A stretch of DNA of 64,000 nucleotides from Lumnitzera littorea (lineage: Eukaryota > Streptophyta > Magnoliopsida > Myrtales > Combretaceae): contig JAMXBB010000003.1 of the NCBI GenBank assembly GCA_024138015.1, forward strand, positions 8,916,329 to 8,980,328. The letters are read 5' to 3'. How positions within the stretch are numbered: the first letter of the stretch is position 1; the number at the start of each line of letters is the position of its first letter. The notes below the pieces were generated by a model, which saw only the letters and a program-made list of their open reading frames with translations, ran no database searches and was not told the DNA's origin. Below are positions 46,031 through 58,300 of the stretch, piece after piece. A program made the position numbers and the translations under genes.

Positions 46031-48480
46031 AGCATTTTACTTTATATAAGTGATGACTCATGTTTTTCAATTTAATCCTATGTTGCTGCATCATGTGGTA
46101 ACTCACCAAATTATTTTCTAGAAGATTTTCAATTATTTTATATTAATTTACTTTATTATTATTATTTAATACATATAATGTATACTGTATGTAAATGCAT
46201 ATATATTATATATAATTCAACTTCATTTATTATTTTTATAAGTTAAATAACTTATCTTTAATATCTCGTTATATCTCTAAGCTCAAATTTCACATTTTTA
46301 ATAATTATTGACTTTATCGATAAATTAATGCTTTTATCAAATTAATTCTTTAATATAACTTATTTTGAAAAATTAACTTTATGAGAATACTTCTTTTAAC
46401 TTTTCTAGCATTAATATAAAGTTTGAATTAAAATGCATAACATTACCCGACGTCTTAAATTTAGGGCTCGAACCCTGACCTATTTCATCAACAAGCAAAA
46501 TCTAATCCTAATAACTTCTAAAGCAAGAACCGTATGTTTAACCACCAATCATAAAGACTCGCTCTCTTTCTAAAGAAGAGTTACTCTATTTATGGCTTGA
46601 TTAGCTTTTCTTTTAACAAAAGGAAACATTCAATAAAAGTCTTTAATGGAACTTAAAATAGTTTAAGCCTTTAAGAGTTAAGGAATAAAGGCCTGATGTA
46701 GTAGCTAGTCTTCCAATGTACATTACTTTAGGCCTTTGGCTAATAGCATGCAGTCAATGAGGCTGACAATTCATGTTGTTGAACCATGTCTCGTTTACGT
46801 GTCTAAATAGGTTTCTATTTGAAAATCTAAACTCATGACATAATCGATTAATTAATTATATATGAAAAACTTAACCTGTGAACTAGTGTGTCTCATGTCT
46901 AGGTTAAACCCGTTTAATTAGGACTGATAATTTGTGTTACCATGTTATATCTTGTTTATCTCATATTTGATACCATTTATCAATTAAAAACTTAAAATTA
47001 AATCTATAAAATGTTTAGAAATACAAAGGGAAATGACGATACTAATAATTTAATTTTACAAAGATAAATGAAATAATATCTTTATATTTAATATAAAACT
47101 ATAACTCAAATAAAAGTTTTAGTAAAGCAAAATCTTATCAAATATAAAAAATCCAAAAATTTAAATTATACATCATCACTAAATTAAGTGGAATAATGCA
47201 TTAAATGGATATTAATATTACTACCAACATTGATTATCAAATTTATCACATTGTTTTTCAAATTTTTAAGAGAGATAGTCAAAGAATCTATACATGAGTT
47301 TATAAATTTTTGCCCATTTAAACTACAATATAGTAAGAAGAGTATGTCACTTTACTAAATTTAAGTAACATAATATCATTAAATTAAGTAAAGTCATGAC
47401 TTAAATGGATATTTGTATTAATACCAATGTTGATTTAAAAATTTATCACATTTTCTATCAAGTTTTTAAGGGAGATACTCAAAGAATTTATACATCAATT
47501 TGTAATTTTTTACTCATTTAAACTATAATGTAGTGAGAAAAATATATAGCTAAATGTATCACATATTTTTAATTAAAATCCCTAACTTAAAAAGAAATGA
47601 TTTATGCAACAAAATACAAATATGAAGAATATATAGCGTGTCTTGTATCTTAAGTTCGGATCTACTGTATTTATGTCTAAAGGCTTAACTTGAACTTGGA
47701 TACAAATTTAACTATGTTTAAAAAGGTTTGACTCATTTGTATTTTGTGTTAGATTTTTTCACACAAATCAGTTAAAAAAATCATGTCGTATCATGTCTGA
47801 ATTTATTATATCTGGAATCTAACTTGCTAACCCTAACAATGAGTAAAGAATGTAACTCTACATAGCTGCATCTCTTTTGCTATTTTTAAAGCTAAAATAA
47901 GGGCCTTACATTCATTAGCTTCGGGATAATAGAGGAGGATTGACCTCCCATGTTTCATATGATAAATCTAGTTAGACCTAAAATAAATGAAAAGAAATGC
48001 TCTACCTTTTAGCGTTTATCAATTCTCATCATGTTCGAACCTTTTAACTTTTACAGTCAAGCCCTTTATATTTTTCACATTTTTACTTAGCTAACTCCTT
48101 TGCTTTATATGAAAATGACTAGAAAAAATCATTTTGTCATTAGTTGTGGCTCGATTCAAATTTTTTATGCTAATTTTTCAATAAAGAAAAGGAAAGGTAC
48201 AAAATTAGTTGTTAATATTTAGCAACTTATTATTAGTACTTAGCTTTTAAATTTTAAATTTGAGTATGTAACACCCCATATCAAAAGTTGCAAAAACCAT
48301 GTCAATAAACACTAATGAGCTTTTCTAACTACTTAGTTGAAATGCTTTAAGCTTATATTAATAACTAATAAACTAATACTAAAAATCTCTTACAATTCAT
48401 ATAGGACTTCACTTAACCATGGGTATTATAATCCCTTTCCTTAAACACGTGACATTCTGATAGTTTATTGCATTTACAAT
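46031..48480. other. Unassigned sequence inside the copia relic
   Basis: This non-coding and very AT-rich stretch contains a diverged 200-bp direct duplication (47141-47540). The outer parts (46755-46960 and 47640-47850) are rich in CATGTC/GACATG words and look like the arms of a degenerate inverted repeat. Confidence 0.4.
47141..47540. repeat. Diverged 200-bp tandem duplication
   Basis: The word CATTTAAACTA recurs at 47315 and 47515. The sequences leading to each (AATGGATATT, AAATTTATCACATT, TTTTTAAG-GAGATA, AAAGAAT-TATACAT) match in order, with many substitutions. Confidence 0.75.
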
Positions 48481-49659
48481 TGTTTTAGGTGTTTTACTTG
48501 TCAACAAGCTATGTTTCATAAGATTCCTTTTCAAGTTAGTTATAGTAAAGCTTCATTTACTTTTGAATTATTGCATCTTGATGTGTAGGGACCTCACTAT
48601 GTTCCTTTTTTATGTAGTGCTAGCTATTTTCTTACAATTGTTGATGACTACACCGGAGCTAAGCATTATACAAAGACATGCTATAGGAGTAACCCATTAT
48701 CTTCAAGAAATTAGAATTGGTCAAATAGTATGAATAAGACTACGTTACTAGGCTAAGAGTAGCTACTCAAGTAAAAGCTTCCATAGTTGGTTGACTAAAA
48801 TGAGGATTAGGAAATTATCATATTTTTACTCGATGCAAAATTGATCGAACCGATTTGGGGAATTTATGACACAAATGTGTAATGAATCACAAGTCTCAAT
48901 TATTTTCTATACTTGCTCAATACATTAAGTACGATACCAACCAACTTCAGGTGACTCCTAAGATGGTTAAGTTAGACAATGGAGGTGAATTTGTTCCTAA
49001 GAACTGTTAAGATGTTTTAAGTGGTCATGGGATTATACATCTACCATACCTTACTCTCTACAAAAAATTGGGAGAGTATAAAGAAAACATCGCCATTTAC
49101 TAGATACTTCTAGGGCACTTAGGATTCATGCGAACTTACATAAAAAATTTTAGGATGAATGCATTCTTACGGCAACTTATCTTATCAACATTATGCCCAT
49201 GAAGCTTTTAAGATGGAAATCACCATATGAGTTGGTGTTCAACAAAGCTCACAATTATGACAATCTCAAAGTCATGAGTTACTTATGTTTTGCTGGTCAT
49301 TTAAACCCCGAAAGAGATAAGTTTGATCCTAAAGCATCTAGTTGTATCTTTCTTAGCTATGTTAATGAAACTAATGGCTTCAAAGCTTATAATATTTCTA
49401 CTAAACAAATTATTGTAAGTAAAGATATTGTTTTCTTTTAAGACGGTTTTCCTTTTAAAGAAACTATCTTAACAGTAAAACTCAACTTCTTAGCAATGAA
49501 TTTTTGCAGTCAAGAGAAATAGAGTCTTCATGTTCTTATCCACAACCTTTTAGTTGTAGTCCTACAGACATATCTAGTAATTATGTTAGCAATCATTTAC
49601 TGTTTGAATCAAAACCTCACACTTTTATGCAATTAGATCAATCTATGTCTAATCTTGCT
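48481..49659 (+). pseudogene. Ty1/copia integrase remnant
   Basis: The plus strand reads QQAMFHKIPFQVSYS, then FELLHLDV, then SYFLTIVDDYT, the start of the copia integrase core. After a roughly 230-base interruption it continues HKSQLFSILAQYIK, KLDNGGEFVP, then MKLLRWKSPYELVFNK and SCIFLSYVNETNGFKAYN. The DDE residues (HLDV, DNGGE) are visible. Stops and frameshifts occur throughout. The zinc finger is lost to the left, where unrelated sequence replaces it. Confidence 0.85.
48656..48888. mobile_element. Small insertion in the copia integrase
   Basis: The integrase frame is interrupted after DDYT (48655) and resumes at HKSQ (48889). The roughly 233 bases between have no copia similarity and no long open frame. 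No clear inverted ends or target repeats were found, so its class is unknown. Confidence 0.4.
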
Positions 49660-51596
49660 TGTTAAAGTCTCCTTATTTGGTTTTGATGATAACAAAACAT
49701 ATGCTATATTATACTAATATGTTTATTAAGTGTACTAATTAATCAAATAATTTTACAACATGAAGGCCTAGCTCCACGCAATTGAATATATCAGAGAAAT
49801 ATGTTTAATCTTGTTCCACATAAGTTGATTTAATATCTATGGGGATTTTTAAGGAGGATAATTTAATTAAGGTAGAATATTGTGATGTATAAATAATGGA
49901 TTAAAAATATTCATAGGGATCAATTTTAATTATGGAAGTGTGCTGAAGATTTGGTATATGATTATTTAAATATATTGGTTATATGGTCGAATTAGTGTTT
50001 TCAATATGGAGAATTTTATGATTAATGGTCAGTGACATGAAATGCAATCTTTTCTAAGCAATTTCATTAAATCTCCATATCATAATTTGATAATAATGTG
50101 GATGGAACAATTTAAATTAATGAGGACCAAATTATTGGTTAATCAAGTCTCAATGTAGCATGCCTTGATCTTTTCTTTTTATGGCCAATTCATGATAGCA
50201 TCTCCTAAAGCAAGGTCAACATGGAAGAATGATTATTAATCAAGAGCTTATGTCAACATGCTGTTAGTTTATTATCAACTTCTAAGTGTTATTCAAATGT
50301 TTAGATAATCCGTGCATAGTAAATCAATGGAGTATTTCTTTTATATGGCTCAATGAATAGTTTAGCATATCTTTAAGGTGGCTTTAAGGATTAAAGAATG
50401 TCTATAATACAAATTATGTAAAGAAGCTAATATGCGATTTTACATGGGATTTAAATTGATATCTCCGGATAAGGAAGATAAGATATGGATTATATTAGTT
50501 ATTTCGATGGGATTTCTTTGGAGATATTATTTCAAATTTAAAAGATATATGAGAAATGAATTAAGCTCAAAGAAATATCTTCGATTCAAATTTAAACAAG
50601 AGAAGGTGAAAATATGGATAGGATAAAAAAAAAATGTGTAGAATTTTTTGAAGGTGTTTTTCTTCAAATTCAAAATTTGAAGATTTGAAAAATATTTTCA
50701 AGTAATTTCAATTTCAAAATAAGTGAGATACATCTATCTATAGAAAGGATAAGTTTTGACTATATATGTAAACATTTTGGAGGAGTTTATCAAGAAAAAA
50801 TGCAACAAGTATTTTTTTTTTTTTTACGAATTTCGCAATATTTATCTCAAGATTTGAATTTCAAAGTTGTAGATAAATTTGAAGAACAAATCAAATCCCA
50901 AAAATATCTTAACTAGCCATTTGTAGCTGTTACTCCAAGAAATAATATAATATAAGTTGAGCTACCGAAGAAACAAGAGATATACACTCAGTACAGAATA
51001 GAACACTCAAGATTAGAATTGAATTTCAAAAACTCTTGTATACACTATTACAAACTCTGTCAAAAACTAAGTGAAAACAGATTTTTCATTTCATTGTTAT
51101 TGCTTTTGTGCAAATATTATAAAGAGATCTTTGATTGTATTATCTCATCTTCTTGTAAATATTATTGATATTGTAATTGAGCGAGTGTGAAGTTAAGGAG
51201 TTCTCTATAGGCCTGTATTTAGATTAAGAGAGATCTAGTGAGACTAGATAGAGAAGTGATTGGATATCTTTGTAACCTCAATTCCATTTTTTATTAGCAA
51301 ACAAATGAACTAATGGAATGATATCGATGAGAAGGACCAGGTTCTCAACAATGGAGTTGAAAGAAAGCAGTAAGAAAAAGGTGAAAGTTCTTTAAATTGA
51401 TCACCTAATATTCTTTCTCTCTATCTTATTTAATTTTTGCATTTTACTATTTGAATTATTATTCTGTGCCTAAAGTTAAACAATCAATCTTCTATTACTT
51501 CTCACTCCATTTAAGTTATTGAGAGAGGAGTTGTTTAAAAAAAAAAAAACATTTTTTACAAAAGATATAAATTCATCCCCTTCTTGAAATCTTACA
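49660..51596 (+). mobile_element. Probable solo copia-type LTR (about 1.9 kb) inside the copia relic
   Basis: It begins TGTTAAAGTCTCC and GGTTTTGATGATAACAAA, a common start of long plant copia LTRs, and ends near ATTCATCCCCTTCTTG-AAATCTTACA, close to the ATTCACCCCCCTCTT word typical of the ends of such LTRs. A GACTATATATG TATA-like site lies at 50758. The copia polyprotein is interrupted here. The flanks (TTGCT and TGGGA) do not give a convincing target duplication, so the right border is tentative. Confidence 0.55.
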
Positions 51597-53301
51597 TGGG
51601 ACCTATACTATTGCAAATGATCCTTCTAATCTTATTTAACATAGAATGTCCTGTAGGGTCACTCGTTCACCTACTTAGCTTAGAGACTTTGTGCATATGG
51701 TCCTTTCAAACTTCATTGCTACCATTGGTACATCTCAGCATAATACTCATACTACAAAATATCCTTTGTTTGATCTTGATTTTTTTCACCATTGTCCTCA
51801 TGACTACATGGTTTATTTAGCTAATGTGTTAGCTATCAAAGAACCTTCTAATTACTCATAAGCCATTAAACATAAAGATTGGGTTAAAGCCATAAAGAAA
51901 GAGTTGAATGCATTAGAATCTGATGAAACTTGAGAACTAACTTAACTTCTCAATGGAAAGAAACCTATCGGATGTAAATAGATTTTCAAAGTGAAGTACA
52001 AGCGACATGGAAGTGTTAAGAGATATAAAGTTAGGTTGGTTGCTAGGGGGTATATGCAAATAGAAGGATAAGATTTTCATGACACTTTTTCACCTGTTGC
52101 TAAGCTAATTACTATCATTGCTATGGCAATAGCTTATTCTTAGCCTTTACATCAAATTGATGTAAATAATGCTTTTCTTCATTATAATTTAGATAAAGAG
52201 ATTTATATGATAACCCTTGAAGGTTACACTAGAGCATAACCAAATCAAGTTTGTAGATTGAAACGATCTTTATACGATTTGAAGCAAGCCTCTTGTTAGT
52301 GGAATTTTGAAATTTCAAAATTTTTAACCTCTATTGGTTATGTTCAAAATTTTTAAGCCTCTTGTTATTTGTGGCATTATTGCTTTATGTTGATGGTATT
52401 TTAATTTCTAGATCTAGTACTAGTATGATTGCTATCTTAAAACAGAAGTTTCATGATGAGTTTACTATTAAAGATTTGGGTTTAGCAAGATATTTCCTTA
52501 GTCTAGAGCTGTGTCGCACCAATGAAGGCTATTTGATCAATCAATGCAAGTTCTTGTTAGATGTTTTACGAGAAACAAATCTTATTACATCAAAACTAAC
52601 TAAGACTTCATTACCAAGTGGTCTTAGGCTTGATAATAATGAGCGTACACTACTAGATAATCCCATTATTTACAGACGGATAGTGAGTAGGCTTTCACAT
52701 ATCAATTTCAGGAGGCCTGATATAAGCTTTTCAATACATCATCTTAGTAAATTTTTATCTAAGTCTTGTGTTCCTCATTTACATGCTACCATTCATGTGC
52801 TTAAATATTTGAAGGGCACTTTGTCTCTTGGTTTATTCTACTCAACTACAAATGATCTTTCTCTTCATGCCTATTCGAATTCCGATTAGGCAGCTAATTT
52901 GTTATGTCATAAGTCCATTATTAGCTACTATATATTGTTGGGTTTAACATTGGTCTCATGGAAAAAAAGAAAAAAGAAAAAAAAAAAGCACAATTTCTAC
53001 ATCATCTACCAAAGGTAAGTAGTATTGTAGTTTTGCTTCTATAGCTAAAGAAGTCTTATAGACCTCATATATTTTACGAGACATGCTTGTTCCAATCTCT
53101 CTTCCTATTCCTTTGAAATGTGACAACAAATCTGCTATATTGATTGTCAACAATCCTTACCATCACACTTGCACTAAACATATTGACATTGATGTACACT
53201 TTGTGAGAGATCACATTGCATTCGGATTGCTTACTGCTGTTCATGTGCCATCCAAGCTTCAGTTAGCAAATCTGTGTACTAAATCTTTGCCTGAACACTA
53301 G
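51597..53301 (+). pseudogene. Ty1/copia reverse transcriptase and RNase H remnant
   Basis: It reads in order: RLCAYG/RDFVHM linker, HKDWVKAIKKELNALE, GSVKRYKVRLVARGY, QIDVNNAFLH, RLKRSLYDLKQAS, then the open frame 52362-52889 with LLLYVDGILIS, KDLGLARYFLSLEL and RPDISFSIHHLSKFL. The RNase H follows: MLVPISLPIPLKCDNKSAIL and KHIDIDVHFVRDHI. The active site YVDD is YVDG, so the polymerase is dead, and several stops occur before 52362. Confidence 0.92.
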
Positions 53302-53344
53302 ATGATCGTCTTGTGGTCCGAGTTGGCGCTTCATGACTAGCCAA

Positions 53345-53356
53345 CTTGAGGAGGGA
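53345..53356 (+). promoter_or_regulatory. Polypurine tract of the copia relic
   Basis: The sequence CTTGAGGAGGGA lies directly before TGACAGAATATTAG, a typical copia purine tract next to an LTR start. It is about 45 bases past the end of the RNase H frame. Confidence 0.75.
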
Positions 53357-53622
53357 TGACAGAATATTAGTCTTCTTTGTTTATTTTACATGTCAGTTTT
53401 CTTTTCTTTTATTATTTTCCAGCTGTCTTTTATTTCTTCCAGCTCAGCACTTCTAGTAGTCAGTTAGTTAGGTTGTTAGTTGGTTAAGAAATGTTGTGTA
53501 TATACTCGGTTACTAGCATATTTCCAATGAATAGTCATTTTCATTTCCGCATTCCTCTTCTTTGTTTACTCTCCTTCGCAACTCGAGCTCTTGCCAATTC
53601 TGCATAGCAACATTTGTTGACA
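53357..53622 (+). repeat. Putative 3' LTR of the copia relic
   Basis: The LTR starts TGACAGAATATTAG and probably ends TTGTTGACA. It holds a TGTATATACTC TATA-like site at about 53493. I found no matching 5' LTR in the window, so the right border is inferred from the terminal CA only. Confidence 0.55.
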
Positions 53623-55161
53623 GAAAAATCAAATTCTACACACTTATCGTGAGTTAAAGATCATCCTAGAAGCATCATGGGACCAGGTGTTTTTCAGATG
53701 ATGTGAAAGTGGGTCTTCATTGGGTCCATTAAAGATTGAGAGACCTCCTTGATCAGATGAATACTAATCGAATATTAATGATTGAGTATTCTTATATTTA
53801 TGAGACCTTTGGTATATATCATGTAATTTCCCTCCTAAAATTCTTGGTCTATTTAGGCTTTTTATATATATATATATAAATTCTCATCTTAAGCAAAAGG
53901 AAAAAAGAAAATATAATGTTGAACTCATTCAATTCCTATCTATAAAATGTGATAATTTTCAAATTACCATATAATTACATACAAAAATAGTAAGAATAAA
54001 CTCAAGTGCAAGACTAGAATTTTCCTACTCATCAACCATGCATATTTTTCTCATGGATTATCTTTACAAATCCCTACAATTTACGGTAGTTAGTGTAAGT
54101 GAAGAAAAGACATAAGTGTTCATCCTTCGGTATCAAATTACGTACCGCGCACTAGTGTTTGATTGGACATGGTATTATCATAGCTTCTAAGCTAGGTTTA
54201 GAGGAGAGACATGCCAAGACAACCATCGACACTGTTGACGAAAATTCTCAAGACTCGGGACCTCATTCTTTGTAACATTTAGGTTAAAAATGATATGTAC
54301 AAAAATGATATGAAATCTTTAAGGATAAAAATGAAAGACTTTGTTAAATGGTAATTTGGCATAGTAAGAAACTCTATAGGGTTTTTAGGGATAAAGTTAA
54401 TCTACTGTAAACTACATTAGAGGGGAAAAAAAGGGTAACTTTATTCCGGTAAACTAGTTAATAAGGCATTAGTTGCTAAGAAGTTGATTCTCCCTAATTT
54501 TATTATTTCAACTTATAAATAGCTTAATTTTTCTAATTATTTTATGATATTATTATGATATCATACTTTTTTTTTAATAATTTTAACTATTAATGATATG
54601 TGATAGAACATTTAAATGAAACAAATTGATAGAATTTAAGAAAACACTACCAAGCCAAACACCTATGATGCATGTATGAAAAGATTATAGAAAAATTAAA
54701 TTAAAAGTCCTTTCAATTTTTTATTTTTTGTAATTAAATTTTAAATCTTTCAATTTTAATGAAAAATTTTAAAATATTTTACATTTCTTAATCGAATAAA
54801 ACTTTTTAGTTTTAGCAAGTAAATCCTATTTTGGTGTAAATAAAAATAAAATTTACCAAACACAATATGCAAATATATGAAGGAAAAAAGGAAAAGAAGA
54901 ATAATTATGCCTCAAATTGAGATAGAATTAGAATTTTTCAATGGAAATAAGAAAGGGAATTTTACATTCATGGATAAATATGTTGCCAAAAAGTTCGAAA
55001 ATGGAGTTAGTTAGTTAGCATGCATGATGATTTATCTTAACACCCTCAATCGAATTGATTTTCAATTTTCAATTCCAAATAGATGAATAGTTAAGGACTA
55101 AATAGTAAATTTAAAAATAAAAACTATTCAAAATCACGAGAGCTCTACTAGCCCTCCATCG
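53623..55161. other. Intergenic sequence
   Basis: This is AT-rich with no recognised gene. The part near 53640-53880 has LTR-like composition but no borders were found. Confidence 0.45.
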
Positions 55162-55262
55162 CACCTTTGATTTACATTCCTTCAAATATGGATCATTAAA
55201 TTCACAATTATTTTAATAATCTAAATTTAAAGGAATGTAAATCATGGAATCAAATCAAAGGC
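55162..55262. mobile_element. Short fold-back (MITE-like) element
   Basis: CCTTTGATTTACATTCCTT at the left is answered by AAAGGAATGTAAATCA and AATCAAATCAAAGG at the right, giving a hairpin of about 100 bases with an AT-rich loop. Size and symmetry fit a small MITE. No target duplication was confirmed. Confidence 0.5.
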
Positions 55263-55379
55263 TACACTAATCTTGTAAAAGATAATGATAGCACAATAAA
55301 AAATTTCCAAGATCACTAAAAGCAACGAAAAAGAAAATAACTACACAAAGCCCTTAAAACTTAAATAATATTGATATAT

Positions 55380-55755
55380 AAAGAGATGTTGCATATGGGA
55401 CCATGCAATTATATCTCATATGCAAAATCTCTTTATTTATGGAGTCATCTATAATTGCATTAGAGATATGGAAAGACTTAACCGAGGTATCAAATGATCC
55501 CCTTCGGTATTTTGTTTCCACTTTTTGTACCCTTTTGTTCACTCAGTTGTACATTGTTGTAGATTTATTGATTTTTAACGGGTCTATTAGGAATTTGTTA
55601 TTTTTCCAATAGATCTATTTTTTTTTTCTATAATCTATTATACACTATTGTTATCTACATATTTGTACGCTTAAGTCTCTACCTAATCCTTTAAGTAGCT
55701 CGGTCTTTTCTTTTTTCTCTATTCTCTAACATGTCTCTACTATTGAGTCATAACA
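55380..55755 (-). repeat. Probable 3' LTR part of the second gypsy relic
   Basis: On the minus strand it begins TGTTATGACTCAATAG right after the purine tract. The left border is not defined. No clear match to the putative 5' LTR was recognised by eye, so the two may be strongly diverged or one incomplete. Confidence 0.4.
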
Positions 55756-57387
55756 TTTCCTCGCTTTGATGAAACAACCACCTTATCCTCAAGGTGAAAT
55801 TTTAGATATGTCTATTGAAATTTTGATTTGTCAACCCAAGTCGCTTCTTCTGGTAATAAAGACTCCACTCAACTAACAATTGTTGAACTATCCTGAACAG
55901 TCAGAAAATCTATCTAATATCTAAAATGGCTAATGGTAGCACCAAAGGATGATTCTCATGAGAATCTGATGGTAAAGGAACCACTATTGGCAACTCCCCT
56001 TCTACTTTCCTTAACAAGGATACATGAAACATTGGATGAATCTTGGAAAACTTTAGTAACTCTAATTTATACGCCACTGGTCTTATCCATTCTATGACCT
56101 TAAAAGGACCATAGAATCTTCAACTTAATTTATAGAACTTCTCTAAGCCAATGATCCTTGTCTATATGGTTACAACTTAACATAGACATTATCCTCCATC
56201 TCAAAAGATTTATCCATCCTATGTTGATCAGTCAAATTCTTCATTCTCAATTGATCTTGAAGAAGATTAGTCTTTAACTGTTTCAACAGAATATCTCATG
56301 AGTGCAACTCCTATTCCACAACTTCATTAGAATCTGATCCTTGTAAATAATCAATTATCTTTGAGTGTTCACAACCATATAAGGCAGTAAACAAGGTCAT
56401 TTTAGTACTAATGTGAAAGCTAGTATTAAAACAATACTCAATCCAACATAAAAATTTAACCCAATCTGATGGATGATCCATCACAAAAGATCTCAAAGAT
56501 TGCTCTAAGCATCTATTGAGCAATTTAGATTGTCCATAAGTCTATGAGTGATAAGCTGAGCTCATGAGAAAAGTAGTACCACTCAATCGAAACAATTCTT
56601 GCCAAAAGTGGCTAGTGAAAACTCCATCCCTATCTGTAACAATGGATTTGGGAAGACCATACCACTTCACTACTATTTGAACAAATAGATCCGCTACCTT
56701 TCTTCTTCGGGCTCCTTGGTTCACCTCAAAGTCAATACTCTTGTCATTGCTTCTTATCGGCTTTGGTCAGTTTTCTCTTCTCCTTAACTCAGTAGCTCTT
56801 CTAAGCTATCATTCATCATTATCAAGCTAGTTGGAGCCACTTCTACTAGTAGGTACTTGTTTACTTCTTTCACCTTAACCAATGCATCGATAGACTCTAA
56901 CTAAATAAGTAAGTTCTTAGATAGAATCAATGAGATTTTAAATATGATGTTCCAAGTTATCAACACATTGCCTTAAGCTTCCACGAAGACTATCTCCATT
57001 ATTATTGACACTATCTTCAAACATTCTTATACATATAGTAATTTCCACAAAGAGGATTGAATAGGTACGTAATACAATCAACTTAAAACCACCACTAAAA
57101 CAATTCCCCAAACATTTGCTGCTAACAAGATATAACTAACAATAACCTAGAAATTACTACTACTCAATTTCTACAGCAACTCATGACTGATAAACACCGC
57201 AACAACTAAATACAACTTCTGAAATTACTGCTACTTAACTCAATAACCTAGTACAAACAATACAATACGAGATTAGTAAGAACATGAATAATACACTACA
57301 GAACAACAAAAACTAGTAGAAAATAATAATAGGGGCTAAAATTTAATGAACACTTATACACATGTCTCATCAAAAGCTTTGATACTA
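55756..57387 (-). pseudogene. Second Ty3/gypsy relic: integrase with large internal deletion
   Basis: The minus strand reads VVKWYGLPKSIVTDRDGVFT, FWQELFRLSGTTFLMSSAYH, LNRCLEQSLRSFVMDHPSDW and WIEYCFNTSFHISTKMT, the gypsy integrase core, then RFYGPFKVIEW ... YKLELL ... HPMFHVSLL, its C-terminus. A purine stretch (AAGCGAGGAAA) and TGTTATGAC at 55755 mark the 3' LTR start. To the right of about 56760 there is no pol, only degenerate leader-like sequence up to a primer site, so gag to early integrase is deleted. It differs clearly from the 29-37 kb chromovirus. Confidence 0.8.
57376..57387 (-). promoter_or_regulatory. Primer-binding site of the second gypsy relic
   Basis: The complement TAGTATCAAAGC differs at two places from the tRNA-iMet-complementary TGGTATCAGAGC. 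It lies two bases inside a CA that could end the 5' LTR. Confidence 0.5.
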
Positions 57388-57388
57388 G

Positions 57389-58300
57389 TGAAGTTAATGA
57401 AAATGCCGAACATGCGATAGACTTGACCGACAAATGGGTATTCCGAGTGTAATTGGGAATGAGGAATAGGGAGTGAAAAGGGGATTTGTCTGTAAATGTG
57501 GATGGATATCACGCACCAAGATACAAACACAATCGGGTTTGAGCTTGCAATGTGTTTCAATATGACTCACAAAAACTAAACCAAGGCTCGGGATTTCAAA
57601 TGAGGGTTAGATACGACTTACTAACTCGTTCAAATGAGGGGTTCACTGCAATCTAGAGATTAAGTTTAATAAGAATGCAAGGAAAATTAAAGAGTAAAAC
57701 AACACTCAATAATCTAAAGTATAGGCTCAAAGAGCTCAAGAATGTCCTCACTCGGAAAGGAACGTTTAAGTGTAATTTCTCTGTATATTTTCTTCTAATT
57801 TGATAATTATCTTTAGCTAATTACAAAAGTTGCTATTTATAGCAAATCCTAAAACACTAGTGGTAAAATTATAAATAATATATAAGGCCTTAAACCTTAA
57901 AGAATGGGTCTACAATTGAAATAAGGAAAATATTTACATAGTATATAAAATTACGCATTTAATAAAAAGGGTCGGCATCTAATCATTTGAGCTGTCTGTA
58001 CAGTTGGACCCGAGCAAGGGTCAGTTGGTAGTCAGATGTCTGAGCTGGGGTGAGATGTTTAGAAGTCTTATTATGCCTGGCCGAGCTTTCAATGAGGTTA
58101 GCTTATAGTTGCTATACTCGTGAGTTACTTGTCACTACATTTCTTGTGCTATGCTAAGCTGTTCTTTAACCTTGAGGCTTCGGCCATTTGGACTCTTGTC
58201 TTCTCGACAGACGACAGACCTGATGTCAAATGGTTTCCTTTCTTCCCTTCGGCCTTCAAATATCAGTTCAGCCACGGCAAGAGCAGGTCAGCCTAATTTC
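57389..58300 (-). repeat. Probable 5' LTR of the second gypsy relic
   Basis: It sits next to the primer site and holds on the minus strand a CTATAAATAG TATA box (57842-57833), about 450 bases before the LTR end. Composition is less AT-rich than the surroundings towards 58000-58300. The outer border is not certain. Confidence 0.4.

Noticed and set aside
46440..46560. tRNA-like block (GGGTTCGAGCCCT on the minus strand)
   Set aside because: A B-box-like word is present but no A box, no acceptor stem and no cloverleaf can be drawn. It may be a SINE fragment but evidence is too weak.
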